Counted from the first letter of the stretch, positions 15,967 through 25,280 are shown. The stretch is 64,000 bases of DNA from an uncultured Eubacteriales bacterium (GCA_902795275.1 CADBKQ010000011.1:1-64000); one strand, 5' to 3'. The notes: generated by a model not told the origin, from the letters alone. Numbers and translations: made by a program.

Positions 15967-17790
15967 TCATTCCGCTTCCAGCGCCTTTTTAAACTGCGTT
16001 TCATACAATTCCGTATAAACGCCGCCCGCTTTGACGAGCTGCGCGTGCTGGCCCCGCTCCGCGATGCGGCCATCCTTCACCACCAGGATTTCATCGGCGG
16101 CCAGGATGGTGGACAGGCGGTGGGCAATCAGGATGCTGGTGCGGGTCTGGATGATGGGCTCGATGGCTTCCTGAATCTTGGCTTCGGAAATGGAGTCCAG
16201 CGCGGAGGTGGCTTCGTCGAAGATGAGCAGCGCCGGGTCTTTCAGCAGTACCCGGGCGATGGACAGGCGCTGCTTTTCCCCGCCGGACAGCTTCAGGCCC
16301 CGGTTGCCCACCATGGCGTCCAGGCCCTTTTCCTGCTTGAGCACAAAATCATAGATATTGGCTTTCTGGCAGGCGGCAATCAGCTCCGCTTCGGTGGCGT
16401 CCGGCTTGGCGTAGAGCAGGTTGTCCCGGATGGTGCCGTTGAACAGATAGGTTTCCTGGCTCACGATGCCCACGTGCCGGCGCAGGAAAGCCAGGTCGAG
16501 CTTCTTCACATCCGTGCCGCCGAACAGAACGGTTCCGTCCTGGCAGTCGTACAGCCGGGGGATCAGGTTGATGATGGTGCTTTTCCCGGAACCGGAAGGC
16601 CCCACAATCGCCACGCTGTGTCCGGCTTTCAGGGTGAAGCTCACGTCATGGAGGATCTGGCGTTCGGGGTCATAGGAGAAATTCACGTGCCGGAATTCCA
16701 CGCTGCCGTCGGCGCTTTTCGGCGTGACGGCGTCCGGGGCGTTCTGAATCTCCACGGGCAGGTCGAAGTATTCAAAGATGCGGGTGAACAGGGCCATGGA
16801 GCGAATCCACTCCACCTGAATGTTCAGCAGCTGGTTCACCGGGCCGTACATGCGCCCCAGCAGGGAGACCATCACCGTGATATCGCCCACCGTGATGTCC
16901 TGGCCGTATTGCATCATCAGGATGCCGCCTACCAGGTACAGCAGCATCGGGCCGATGGAGGAGAACACAGAGATCACCATGAAGAACCACCGGCCCGCCA
17001 TGCTCTCCCGGATGTTCAGGCGGATCATGCGGCCGTTGGCTTCCTTGTAGCGGTCGTATTCATACTGCTCCTTCCCGAACAGCTTCACCAGCGTCTGCCC
17101 GCTGACGGATAAGGTTTCGTTCAGGATGCCGTTGATTTCGTCGCTGCATGCCTGGGATTCCCGGGTCAGCGCCCAGCGGGTTTTGCCCGCCCGCCGGGAC
17201 GGGAGCACGAACAGGGGAATCACCAGTACGCCCAGGGTGGCCAGCATCCAGTTCTTCTGATACATCACCGCCAGCGCCGCGATCAGCGTAATGGAATTGG
17301 AAAGGATGGAGGTGAAGGTGCCGGTGATCACCGACTGCACCCCGCCGATGTCGCTGGTCATGCGGGTGATGATGTCGCCCTGGTTGTTTGTTGTGAAAAA
17401 CCGCTGGCTCATCTGCTGGAGATGGGCGTACATTTTGTTCCGCATATCGAAGGTGATATGTTGGGCAATCCAGGCGTTCAGATAATTCTGACCCACGCCG
17501 ATCAGGCTGCTGCCCACTGTCACGGCCAGGGACAGAACGATCAGCTTCACCAGAATCTCAATGCCCTGCTTTTCCGCCAGCGCGTCCACGATGCGGCCGG
17601 TGAGCACGTTCGGGTACAGCGCCAGCAGGGACGACACCGCGATGCACGCTAAAATCAATAAAAACTGCTTCCAATAAGGCCGCAGATAGGAAAACACCCG
17701 CAGCAGCAGCGCCTTCGTCACTTTCGGCCTGTTTTTCTTTTCTTCCTCCGTCATGAATCCCCGGCCCATCGGGCCGCCCATTCTTTGCAT
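15967..17790 (-). CDS. ABC exporter half-transporter (membrane plus ATPase domain)
   Basis: 607 residues. The transmembrane domain has six spans (from YWKQFLLILACIAVSSLLAL to the VSLLGRMYGPVN region), then an ATPase domain with Walker A GPSGSGKST, signature LSGGEKQRLSIAR and Walker B LLIFDEATSALDS. This is the lipid A/multidrug exporter type (MdlB/LmrA-like), working as a homodimer or with a missing partner. The N-terminus MQRMGGPMGRGF is Gly/Met-rich, as in many clostridial members. It lies 69 bases downstream of an Rrf2 regulator on the same strand, which may control it. The substrate is unknown. Confidence 0.92.
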   Translation of the reverse strand: MQRMGGPMGRGFMTEEEKKNRPKVTKALLLRVFSYLRPYWKQFLLILACIAVSSLLALYPNVLTGRIVDALAEKQGIEILVKLIVLSLAVTVGSSLIGVGQNYLNAWIAQHITFDMRNKMYAHLQQMSQRFFTTNNQGDIITRMTSDIGGVQSVITGTFTSILSNSITLIAALAVMYQKNWMLATLGVLVIPLFVLPSRRAGKTRWALTRESQACSDEINGILNETLSVSGQTLVKLFGKEQYEYDRYKEANGRMIRLNIRESMAGRWFFMVISVFSSIGPMLLYLVGGILMMQYGQDITVGDITVMVSLLGRMYGPVNQLLNIQVEWIRSMALFTRIFEYFDLPVEIQNAPDAVTPKSADGSVEFRHVNFSYDPERQILHDVSFTLKAGHSVAIVGPSGSGKSTIINLIPRLYDCQDGTVLFGGTDVKKLDLAFLRRHVGIVSQETYLFNGTIRDNLLYAKPDATEAELIAACQKANIYDFVLKQEKGLDAMVGNRGLKLSGGEKQRLSIARVLLKDPALLIFDEATSALDSISEAKIQEAIEPIIQTRTSILIAHRLSTILAADEILVVKDGRIAERGQHAQLVKAGGVYTELYETQFKKALEAE

Positions 17791-17859
17791 GGTGTTCCTC
17801 CCGTCTGGTGAATGTAGGGTTGTATACCGGAAACAGATTTGCCGCCCGTCCCGGCATGC

Positions 17860-18261
17860 TTACCGGTGGATCAGATCGCTGAGCTTTTTGCCGTAAAAGA
17901 AACCGCGCACCAGATTGTCATATTCCGTCCACAGCGGCAGGGTCTGGCAGATGGCTTTCCGGGGACAGCGGTTCTCCTTGTCCGCCAGGCACGCGACAGG
18001 GGAAAGCGTACCCTCCATACATTCCAGGATTTCGCCGAGGCTGTATTCTTCCGGCTTGCGGCACAGCCTGTAGCCGCCGCCCTTCCCGCTGGCCCCCGCC
18101 ACAAGGCCGCCCGCCACCATATCCTTCATGATGATTTCCAGGTATTTTTTCGATATTTCCTGGCGGGCGGAAATATCCTTCAAGGGGATATAGCTCCCCT
18201 GATCATGTTCAGCCAGGTCGATCATGACCCGCAGCGCATAGCGTCCTCTCGTTGTGATCAT
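17860..18261 (-). CDS. Rrf2/IscR-family transcriptional regulator
   Basis: 133 residues from ATG 18261 behind AAGGAGG. The winged helix is typical: MITTRGRYALRVMIDLA, PLKDISARQEISKKYLEIIM and GGLVAGASGKGGGYRL. A cysteine array CLADKENRCPRKAIC (CX7CX5C) could hold an Fe-S cluster, as in IscR-type sensors, although IscR itself has CX5CX5C. It may sense iron-sulfur or redox status and regulate the exporter downstream. It is divergent from the GH20 gene, so the shared upstream region may carry its operator. Confidence 0.9.
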   Translation of the reverse strand: MITTRGRYALRVMIDLAEHDQGSYIPLKDISARQEISKKYLEIIMKDMVAGGLVAGASGKGGGYRLCRKPEEYSLGEILECMEGTLSPVACLADKENRCPRKAICQTLPLWTEYDNLVRGFFYGKKLSDLIHR

Positions 18262-18323
18262 GTCCGCGCTCCTCCTTTTTTGCATATTATACCGCAGGGC
18301 AGATGGGCAAATCAAGAAAAAGA

Positions 18324-18352
18324 TTGTCAAAATCCGAAGAAAGCGGTATATT
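18324..18352 (+). promoter_or_regulatory. Promoter of the GH20 gene
   Basis: TTGTCA (18324-18329), 17-bp spacer, TATATT (18347-18352), about 50 bases before the start codon. Confidence 0.8.
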
Positions 18353-18400
18353 GATGGTACAAAGGAAACACAGAAACGCTGGATAAAGGAGATGGGTAGA

Positions 18401-20197
18401 ATGCTGTTTGATGAACATGACGTTTCGTATATGCGGGAGATCGCCGCGTCCGTGACGGGGATTCAATTGCCCTTTCCCGTTCATGCCGCCAAAGGCGACG
18501 GCCTGGCTGTGGACTGGGACGGCGGGGACGCAAGCGTCACGGCGGAGGATAAAACGGCTTTGTGCCGGGGGCTGTTCCTCTTGTCGAAGGCTGTGAAGGA
18601 AAACAAGACCGCGCTGCATATTGCCGAAAAGCGCCACTTCGCCCACTGCGGGGCGATGCTGGACATGTCCCGCAACCGGGTGATGACGGTGGAAGCGGTG
18701 AAGCGCTGGATCAGAAGCCAGGCGGCGCTGGGCCTGAACCTGCTGATGCTGTACACCGAGGACACCTATGAGATTCCCGAATACCCCTATTTCGGCTACC
18801 TGCGCGGGCGGTACACCCAGGCGGATCTGCGGGAGATCGACGACTACGCTTTCTCCCTGGGCGTGGAGTTGGTGCCCTGCGCGCAAACCCTGGCCCACCT
18901 GAAAAACTTCCTGCAATGGCCCGCCTCCGCGCCCCTTCGCGACCAGCCGGACATCCTGCTGATCGACAGCGAGGAAACCTACGCCTTCCTGGACGCGGCG
19001 CTGCGCTCCCTGTCCCAGTGCTTCCGTTCCCGCCGCATCCACATCGGCATGGACGAAGCCCATGGCGTGGGGCTGGGGAATTATCTGCTGAAGCACGGCT
19101 ACGTCAACCGCTTCGACCTGCTGAACCGCCACCTGGCGAGAGTGAAAGCACTGTGCGAAAAGTACGGCTTTCAGCCCATGATGTGGAGCGACATGTTCTT
19201 CCGCTTGGGCTCGAAGGACAACGCCTACTACGATCTGGACAACCGCGTGCCGGACGACGTGATCGCCGCGCTGCCGGAGGTGGAGATGGTCTACTGGGAT
19301 TATTACCACACCGACGAAGCGTTCTATGAACGGATGCTGAAGGAGCATCAGCGCATGGGCCGCGGCACCGTGTACGCGGGCGGCGTGTGGTCCTGGAGCG
19401 GCTTCCTGCCCAACCGGGAGCGTTCCCTCCGCACCATGGAACCCGCCCTGCGGGTCAGCGCGCGGATGGGCCTGGACACGGTGATCGCCACCCTTTGGGG
19501 CGACGACGGCGCGGAAACGGATTACCTGATGGCCATTGACCGGCTGACCCTGTTCTCCGAAGCCTGCTGGGAAGGAGAGAGCTTCAAGCTCGATGCGTGC
19601 GAAGCCGCGGCGGACTGCCTGACCGGGCTGCCCGCCGCCGTGCGGAACGCCTACGACGCCTTCTACGCCGACGATTATACCCGCAGCACCGGTAAGATCC
19701 TGATCTGGTGCGACCCGCTGTATCCCTGCGGCGTCAGCGAAGAACGAATGCAGATCCTGTACGACGCGGCGGAGAAAGCCATCCCCGTCCTGCGGGACGC
19801 CGGATTCAGCATGGAAACCGTCTACGCTTTGATGCTGTTCATTGCCCTGCAAAAGAAAATCAAGCTGATGCGGGGCATCCGCACAGCCTACGCGACCCAG
19901 GACAAGGAAGCGATGAAGCGCGTCCTGGAACAGCAATTCCCCATGGCCATCAAGGCGTACAACGTTTTGATGAACCTGCATCGGTCCTTCTGGGAAACCA
20001 CCAGCAAGCGCCAGGGCTGGGAAGTGCTGGCCCTGCGCTACGGCGGCGCGGTCGGCAGGATGAGCGACGTGCAGGACGAAATAGAACGCTGGATGAACGG
20101 CGACCTGAACTGCATTCCCGAGCTGGACGAGCCCGCGCTGCCCGACGGCAAGGGCTTCACCTATGACCGGACGTCCACCCCCTCGGCGAAAACCTGA
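18401..20197 (+). CDS. GH20-type beta-N-acetylhexosaminidase-like glycosidase
   Basis: 598 residues from ATG 18401, placed by AAGGAG nine bases upstream; ATG 18392 sits on top of that site. No signal peptide, so cytoplasmic. An N-terminal alpha/beta domain is followed by a TIM barrel starting GAMLDMSRNRVMTVEAVKRW and LNLLMLYTEDTYEIPEYPYF. The GH20 Asp-Glu catalytic pair lies in IHIGMDEAHGVG near residue 223, and GGVWSWSGF and TLWGDDGAE are further family blocks. These enzymes release terminal N-acetylglucosamine or N-acetylgalactosamine using the substrate acetamido group. The C-terminal helical domain (~200 residues) has no recognised role. Confidence 0.85.
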   Translation: MLFDEHDVSYMREIAASVTGIQLPFPVHAAKGDGLAVDWDGGDASVTAEDKTALCRGLFLLSKAVKENKTALHIAEKRHFAHCGAMLDMSRNRVMTVEAVKRWIRSQAALGLNLLMLYTEDTYEIPEYPYFGYLRGRYTQADLREIDDYAFSLGVELVPCAQTLAHLKNFLQWPASAPLRDQPDILLIDSEETYAFLDAALRSLSQCFRSRRIHIGMDEAHGVGLGNYLLKHGYVNRFDLLNRHLARVKALCEKYGFQPMMWSDMFFRLGSKDNAYYDLDNRVPDDVIAALPEVEMVYWDYYHTDEAFYERMLKEHQRMGRGTVYAGGVWSWSGFLPNRERSLRTMEPALRVSARMGLDTVIATLWGDDGAETDYLMAIDRLTLFSEACWEGESFKLDACEAAADCLTGLPAAVRNAYDAFYADDYTRSTGKILIWCDPLYPCGVSEERMQILYDAAEKAIPVLRDAGFSMETVYALMLFIALQKKIKLMRGIRTAYATQDKEAMKRVLEQQFPMAIKAYNVLMNLHRSFWETTSKRQGWEVLALRYGGAVGRMSDVQDEIERWMNGDLNCIPELDEPALPDGKGFTYDRTSTPSAKT

Positions 20198-20209
20198 CAG
20201 GAGAAGCGC

Positions 20210-21211
20210 ATGAACATAGAAACAAAACGGCTGCTGCTCCGGGAAATGACCCCGGCGGATCACGGCGCGCTGTACGCGGTGCTTTCAGACCCGGACACGA
20301 TGCGGCATTATCCGTATGCGTTCGACGAGAAGCGGGTGCAGAACTGGATCGAACGCAACATGGAACGGTACAGAATCCTCGGCTTTGGCCTGTGGGCGGT
20401 ATGCCTGAAAGACACCGGCGAAATGATCGGCGACTGCGGCCTGACGATGCAGCTTATCGGCGGCGTCATCCGCCCGGAGATCGGCTACCACATCCGGAAG
20501 GACATGCAGCGGAAGGGCTATGCCACCGAAGCCGCCGCCGCTGTGCGGGACTGGACGTTTACGCATACCACCTTTCAGGAAATCTACTCTTATATGAAGT
20601 ACACCAACGAGCCTTCCGCCCGCACAGCCATGGCATACGGCTGCCGCTTCGTGGAAGAATACGCCGACGAAGTGAATGAGCGCACGAAGGTCTACGCCAT
20701 CACCCGCGCGGAATGGGAACAGCGAAAGCGCGAGGAGAGCATGGGCGGCCATGTGGAAGTCCGGCAGATCCCGCTGACCGGGAACGCCGTTCGCCAGCTG
20801 ATTGGTTTATCCAGCATGTGGGCAGCGGAAGGCTGCTCCAACGGCATCGTGGAAAACACCCGGGAGGACATCCGGGAACCCGTTTTCGCCGCCCTGGACG
20901 GGGACAGAATCGTTGGGTATGCGTTTGGACACGCTTACACCGCGGACAGGCGCATCTCTTCTATTCCCGCAGGCAGCGCCTGCTTTGAAGTGGACGAGCT
21001 CTACGTGGTGCCCGCTTATCGCTCCCAGGGCATCGGGAAGCGGCTGTTTGACGCCATCGAAGCCTATGCCGGGAAAAGCGCGCAGTATCTCACCCTGGTC
21101 TGCTGCACGAAAGATTATCGCAAGGCGCTTCATTTCTATGCCGTCCTGGGCGGGATGAGCTTTCATAACGCCTTTCTGACAAAAAAGCTGTCTGTTCGGT
21201 CGTTCGATTAA
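20210..21211 (+). CDS. Tandem GNAT acetyltransferase (two domains in one chain)
   Basis: 333 residues. The first domain (about 1-170) is RimJ/RimL-like: IETKRLLLREMTPAD, GDCGLTMQ, PEIGYHIRKDMQRKGYATEA. The second (about 180-333) is a different GNAT with FEVDELYVVPAYRSQGIGKRLFDAIEAYA as its acetyl-CoA loop and a final HFYAVLGG. The two acceptors are unknown. It follows the GH20 gene by 12 bases and is probably co-transcribed. Confidence 0.88.
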   Translation: MNIETKRLLLREMTPADHGALYAVLSDPDTMRHYPYAFDEKRVQNWIERNMERYRILGFGLWAVCLKDTGEMIGDCGLTMQLIGGVIRPEIGYHIRKDMQRKGYATEAAAAVRDWTFTHTTFQEIYSYMKYTNEPSARTAMAYGCRFVEEYADEVNERTKVYAITRAEWEQRKREESMGGHVEVRQIPLTGNAVRQLIGLSSMWAAEGCSNGIVENTREDIREPVFAALDGDRIVGYAFGHAYTADRRISSIPAGSACFEVDELYVVPAYRSQGIGKRLFDAIEAYAGKSAQYLTLVCCTKDYRKALHFYAVLGGMSFHNAFLTKKLSVRSFD

Positions 21212-21220
21212 AGGAGATGA

Positions 21221-21324
21221 AATAGGGAATAGGGATTAGTCATTTTGTTTTACTCTTTCGTTGGCTTTCGATCGTATTACGCACGATCTTTACTAATCCC
21301 TATTCCCTAATCCCTAATCCCTCC
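21221..21324. repeat. Inverted repeat with GGGATTA/GGGAATA arms, copy R2
   Basis: Arms 21221-21239 and 21293-21324. The core begins TCATTTTGTTTTACTCTTTC and ends ATCTTTACTAATCCC, nearly identical to the cores at 28.2, 56.6, 59.85 and 60.9 kb. Confidence 0.88.
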
Positions 21325-21373
21325 TCCGTTACATAATCCCCATGTACCAATTGACGAAATTTCCACCATCATG

Positions 21374-21402
21374 TTGACACAAACCGCAAAAAACGGTATA
21401 GT
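21374..21402 (+). promoter_or_regulatory. Promoter of the DRTGG/HATPase/hydrogenase-like operon
   Basis: TTGACA (21374-21379), 17-bp spacer, TATAGT (21397-21402), 47 bases before the first start codon. Confidence 0.88.
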
Positions 21403-21448
21403 TTAATACAGAAGTTTTCTTTCTTATTTTTGATTGCGGGGGATGCAT

Positions 21449-21820
21449 ATGACGCTCGGCGACATGGTAGATGTACTGCACGCAAAGGTTTTGGTTGGAG
21501 AAGAAAAACTGGATACGCCCGCGCTGACCGCCTGCTGCTCGGACCTGATGAGCGACGTGCTGGCGTTTGTGAATGAAAAAACCGTCTTGATCACGGGGCT
21601 GACGAATCCCCATGTGCTGCGCACGGCGGACATGCTGGATCTGAAATGCCTGGTGTTCGCCCGGGGCAAGGTGCCCACCGATGATATTCTGGAAGGCGCG
21701 GCGGATCAGGGCCTGGTGGTCATGACCACGAAGGTGACCGCCTTCACCGCCTGCGGCCTGCTGTACGAAGCGGGCCTGCGGGGCGTGCCCATCGAATGGC
21801 CGGAAGGGGAAGAACAATGA
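21449..21820 (+). CDS. DRTGG domain protein
   Basis: 123 residues from ATG 21449 (GGGGG six bases upstream). The fold is recognised from VLITGLTNPHVLRTADMLDLKCLVFARGK and KVTAFTACGLLYEAGL. DRTGG domains occur as small stand-alone proteins next to H-cluster proteins in Clostridia and may bind a ligand. The stop overlaps the start of the next gene (ATGA), so the two are translated together. Confidence 0.85.
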   Translation: MTLGDMVDVLHAKVLVGEEKLDTPALTACCSDLMSDVLAFVNEKTVLITGLTNPHVLRTADMLDLKCLVFARGKVPTDDILEGAADQGLVVMTTKVTAFTACGLLYEAGLRGVPIEWPEGEEQ

Positions 21821-22242
21821 GCAGCTTTGTTCACGAGGAATACCCGGTCGCCAAGGGCGATTACACCCGCGCGGGGGAGGCCTCCACGGACATCAAGCGC
21901 CGCCTGCGCCAGCTGGGCGTGAGCAGCAATGTGATGCGCCGGGTGGCCGTGGCGTCCTACGAAGTGGAATTGAACTTGGTCATCCACTCCGACGGCGGCA
22001 AACTGACCCTGGACGTGGACACCGACGGCGTGCTTCTGGTCAGCGAGGACGTGGGCCCCGGCATCCCGGACATTTCCATGGCCATGCGGGAGGGCTATTC
22101 CACCGCCAGCGAGGAGGCCCGTTCCCTGGGCTTCGGCGCGGGCATGGGCCTGCCGAACATGAAACGCAATGCCGACGAGTTCGACATACAAAGTGAAGTG
22201 GGCAAGGGAACGCGCATCAGCATGCGGTTCCGATTAACCTGA
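21817..22242 (+). CDS. RsbT/anti-sigma-like HATPase
   Basis: 141 residues. GHKL ATP-binding motifs are present: the N-box VASYEVELNLVIHS, the G1-like VLLVSEDVGPGIPD and the G2 GFGAGMGLPNMKRNADEF. It lacks a phospho-acceptor domain and is the size of RsbT/RsbW kinases, which act by phosphorylating or sequestering a partner. Its fixed place between a DRTGG protein and a hydrogenase-like Fe-S protein suggests it is the output of a redox or H2 sensing module; that is inference. Confidence 0.88.
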   Translation: MSSFVHEEYPVAKGDYTRAGEASTDIKRRLRQLGVSSNVMRRVAVASYEVELNLVIHSDGGKLTLDVDTDGVLLVSEDVGPGIPDISMAMREGYSTASEEARSLGFGAGMGLPNMKRNADEFDIQSEVGKGTRISMRFRLT

Positions 22243-22255
22243 GAAAGGCGCGATC

Positions 22256-23563
22256 ATGGAACAGAAAACCAATCGCTATCATTCCGTCCGTCTGGACATC
22301 AGCCGCTGCAAGGGCTGCACCAATTGCTTAAAGCACTGCCCCACCGAGGCCATCCGCGTGCGCGACGGCCGGGCGCACATCATTGATGAAAGGTGCATCG
22401 ACTGCGGCGAATGCATCCGCATTTGCGAATACCATGCCAAGGTAGCCGTGACGGACGATCTGAGCGTGATTCACGGCTTTCCCCACGCCATCGCCCTGCC
22501 GGCCCCCAGCCTGTACGGCCAGTTCAAGGAAATCAAGTCCATCAGCCCCGTGCTGGACGCGCTCAAGGCCATCGGCTTTGAGGAAGTCTTTGAAGTGGCC
22601 CGCGGCGCCGACGTGGTGAGCCGTGCCATCCATGAAAAGCTGCGGGAGCCCGGCCTGCCCCGGCCCCTCATTTCCTCCGCCTGCCCCGCGGTGGTGCGGC
22701 TGATTCAGGTGCGCTTCCCGGACCTGATTCCCAACATCGTGGACATCCGCCAGCCCATCGAGGTGGCGGCGGAAATCGCCCGGGACGAGTTCTGCCGCAA
22801 GCATCATTGCCCGCCGGAGGATGTGGGCGTGTTCTTCATCACGCCCTGCCCCGCGAAGATGACCGCCATCCGTTCGCCCATCGGCCAGAAAAAGTCCGCC
22901 GTGGACGGAGCCATTTCCATGATGGAAATTTACGGCAAGCTGATGCCCCACATCGGGCGCATCCTGGCCAATCCCACCAAGCCCTCCTCCACCATTTTCG
23001 GCGTGCGCTGGGCGGCCAGCAGCGGCGAGGCAAACGCCGTGTGCCCCGACAATTCCTTGGCCGTGGACGGCATTCAGAACGTCAGCCGCGTGCTGGAAGA
23101 AATTGAAAACAACATGCTCAGCGACCTGGTGTTCTTCGAGGGCAACGCCTGCACCGGCGGCTGCGTGGGCGGGCCGCTGAACTTTGAAAACAATTATGTG
23201 GCGAAAAACGCCATCCGCAAGCTCAGCCGCGCCTGCTCCAAGGACCATCCCGCGGACGCCGTGCCCGCCTCCATGCTGACCAAGTATCCCCTGTATTTTG
23301 ACGCCGAGATCGAGCCCAACCCCGTCATGAAGCTGGACGACAACATGATGGAAGCCATGAAGAAGATGGCCCGCATGAACGCCATCTTAGAGGGCCTGCC
23401 GGGCTACGACTGCGGCTCCTGCGGCTCTCCCACCTGCCGCACCTTCGCCGAGGACATCGTGCGCGGTTTCTGCACCGAGATGGACTGCATCCATAAGCTG
23501 AAAGACCAGCTCAAAATCATGGCCGAGCGCATGGTGGAGCTGGCGCAGACGAAGAGGGAATAA
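22256..23563 (+). CDS. [FeFe]-hydrogenase H-domain protein of sensory type
   Basis: 435 residues. The N-terminus has two [4Fe-4S] motifs (CKGCTNCLKHCP and CIDCGECIRICEYH). The H-cluster motifs follow: SACPAVV, where canonical enzymes have TSCCPxW, TPCPAKMTA for MPCxxKxxE, and ACTGGCVGG for the last pair. All four H-cluster ligand cysteines are kept, while the proton-relay Cys and Glu are replaced by Ala, as reported for sensory group C/D enzymes. A C-terminal CGSCGSPTC motif (CX2CX4C) could hold one more cluster. Unlike HydS proteins there is no PAS domain; the HATPase is a separate gene just upstream. Confidence 0.88.
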   Translation: MEQKTNRYHSVRLDISRCKGCTNCLKHCPTEAIRVRDGRAHIIDERCIDCGECIRICEYHAKVAVTDDLSVIHGFPHAIALPAPSLYGQFKEIKSISPVLDALKAIGFEEVFEVARGADVVSRAIHEKLREPGLPRPLISSACPAVVRLIQVRFPDLIPNIVDIRQPIEVAAEIARDEFCRKHHCPPEDVGVFFITPCPAKMTAIRSPIGQKKSAVDGAISMMEIYGKLMPHIGRILANPTKPSSTIFGVRWAASSGEANAVCPDNSLAVDGIQNVSRVLEEIENNMLSDLVFFEGNACTGGCVGGPLNFENNYVAKNAIRKLSRACSKDHPADAVPASMLTKYPLYFDAEIEPNPVMKLDDNMMEAMKKMARMNAILEGLPGYDCGSCGSPTCRTFAEDIVRGFCTEMDCIHKLKDQLKIMAERMVELAQTKRE

Positions 23564-23575
23564 CAGCAGCAAGAG

Positions 23576-23614
23576 GGTTACGCTGGGGCTGTTCGCCCCA
23601 GACCCCAGCGTAAC
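23576..23614 (+). terminator. Hairpin after the hydrogenase-like gene
   Basis: GGTTACGCTGGGG pairs with CCCCAGCGTAACC, with a smaller GGGGC...GCCCC stem inside. It ends the operon but the U tract is weak. It resembles the first hairpin of the large repeat (CTGGGG...CCCCAG), so it may be a solo fragment of it. Confidence 0.6.
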
Positions 23615-23684
23615 CTATTTGTTTGGTTATTGACTTGCAACTATTACGTTACCCTCTATGAACAAAAGAAAGCAGGTGAACTTA

Positions 23685-25259
23685 ATGCGGAGGCTGGTTT
23701 GCATTACCGCGGCGCTTTTGCTGCTGTGCGCCTCCTGCCTGGCGGAAGGAGACGGCGGGAAGGGAGTGGAGGATTTGAACCGGGTGTTTTATGAAATCTT
23801 CGTGGGTTCCTTTTCCGATTCCGACGGGGACGGGGTGGGCGACCTGCGGGGCGTCATCAACCGGATGGACTACCTGAACGACGGCGACCCGGAAAGCGGG
23901 AACAGCCTGGGCATCGAGGGCATCTGGCTGACGCCCATTTTTGCGTCCCCTTCCTACCACAAATACGACGTGACGGATTACTACCAGATCGACCCGGCCT
24001 TCGGCACCATGGACGACCTGAAAGAGCTGATCGGCCTTTGCCATGAACGGAACGTGAAGCTGATTCTCGACCTGCCCATCAACCACACGGGCGCGCAGAA
24101 CCGCTGGTTCAAGAATTTCCTGAACGCCCACATGATGAAGAACGCCGACAACGAATACTACGATTATTATGTCTGGATTCCCGAGGACGAATCGTCCCCC
24201 GCCGGGCGGCACTTCACTCCATCCAAGCAGGGAAAAATCAAATACGAAAGCAATTTCTCCGATTCCATGCCCGAGCTGAATTTCGATCTGCCCGCCGTGC
24301 GAGAAGCGATGCTGAACGTGGCGCTGTACTATCTCGACCTGGGCGTTGACGGCTTCCGCTTCGACGCGGCGAAATATATCTATTTAGGCGACAACCCCGC
24401 CTCCGTGGATTTCTGGAAATGGTACGTGGGCGAATTGCGCAAGGTGAAGCCCGACCTGTACACCGTGGCGGAGGTTTGGGACGGCGAAGGCGTGATCGAC
24501 CAGTACATTCCCGCTACCAACTGCTTCAATTTCTTCGTCAGCCAGGCGGAGGGCCTGATCGCCGAAACCGCCAAGGCGGGCAACGTGAACCGCTTCACCC
24601 AGTATATCCAGCAGTATCAGGGAAAAATCAAGGACATGAGCCCCTACGCCATGAACATGATGTTCGTGTCCAACCACGACATGGACCGCGCGTCGGGCTA
24701 CCTGCCCGTGTCCAACGGCCAGATGAAAATGGCAGCGAACCTGTATCTCCTCTCCCCCGGTTCGCCGTACCTCTATTACGGTGAGGAAATCGGCCTGAAA
24801 GGCTCCCGGGGCGGCGCGAACACCGACGCCAACCGGCGGCTGGCCATGCTGTGGGGCGACGGCGACACCGTGCGCGACCCAGCGGGCGCTACCTACGAAC
24901 CCAGCAAACAGGTATCGTCCACGGTGAAGGAGCAGATAGAAAAGCGGGGCAGCCTGTTCCATTATTATCAAAAGCTGCTTTCCATCCGCCGCAGCCATCC
25001 CGAAATCGCCAAGGGCGAGTACAAAGCGCTGACTATCCCCGACAGCAAGGCTGGCGGCTTCGTTGCCACCTGGCAGGGCCAGTCCGTGGCCGTGTTCCAC
25101 AACACCACCACCCGGGACATGGACATCGATCTGAGCGCCTTCACAGACCTGACATTTGATTCGATGGACGCCTTCATCGGCCTGGGCGAAGCGTACCTGG
25201 AAGACGGCGTTCTGGCCCTCGAAGGCCAGACCAGCGCGGTGCTCCGCGTGGCGCCGTAA
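23685..25259 (+). CDS. GH13 alpha-amylase family lipoprotein
   Basis: 524 residues from ATG 23685, chosen because GCAGGTG lies eight bases upstream and the protein then begins with a clean signal peptide MRRLVCITAALLLLCASC; the ATG nine codons earlier has no ribosome site. The Cys in LLCASC could be a lipobox cysteine, so a lipid-anchored outer protein is likely. GH13 regions I-IV are visible: DLPINHTG, GFRFDAAKYI (nucleophile Asp), AEVWDGEG (acid Glu) and VSNHDMDRA. The Asp-rich DSDGDGVGDLRGV near the start is a calcium-like loop common in maltogenic enzymes. It acts on alpha-glucans outside the cell. Confidence 0.92.
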   Translation: MRRLVCITAALLLLCASCLAEGDGGKGVEDLNRVFYEIFVGSFSDSDGDGVGDLRGVINRMDYLNDGDPESGNSLGIEGIWLTPIFASPSYHKYDVTDYYQIDPAFGTMDDLKELIGLCHERNVKLILDLPINHTGAQNRWFKNFLNAHMMKNADNEYYDYYVWIPEDESSPAGRHFTPSKQGKIKYESNFSDSMPELNFDLPAVREAMLNVALYYLDLGVDGFRFDAAKYIYLGDNPASVDFWKWYVGELRKVKPDLYTVAEVWDGEGVIDQYIPATNCFNFFVSQAEGLIAETAKAGNVNRFTQYIQQYQGKIKDMSPYAMNMMFVSNHDMDRASGYLPVSNGQMKMAANLYLLSPGSPYLYYGEEIGLKGSRGGANTDANRRLAMLWGDGDTVRDPAGATYEPSKQVSSTVKEQIEKRGSLFHYYQKLLSIRRSHPEIAKGEYKALTIPDSKAGGFVATWQGQSVAVFHNTTTRDMDIDLSAFTDLTFDSMDAFIGLGEAYLEDGVLALEGQTSAVLRVAP

Positions 25260-25280
25260 CGCCGAAGGGACGGAAGGAAG

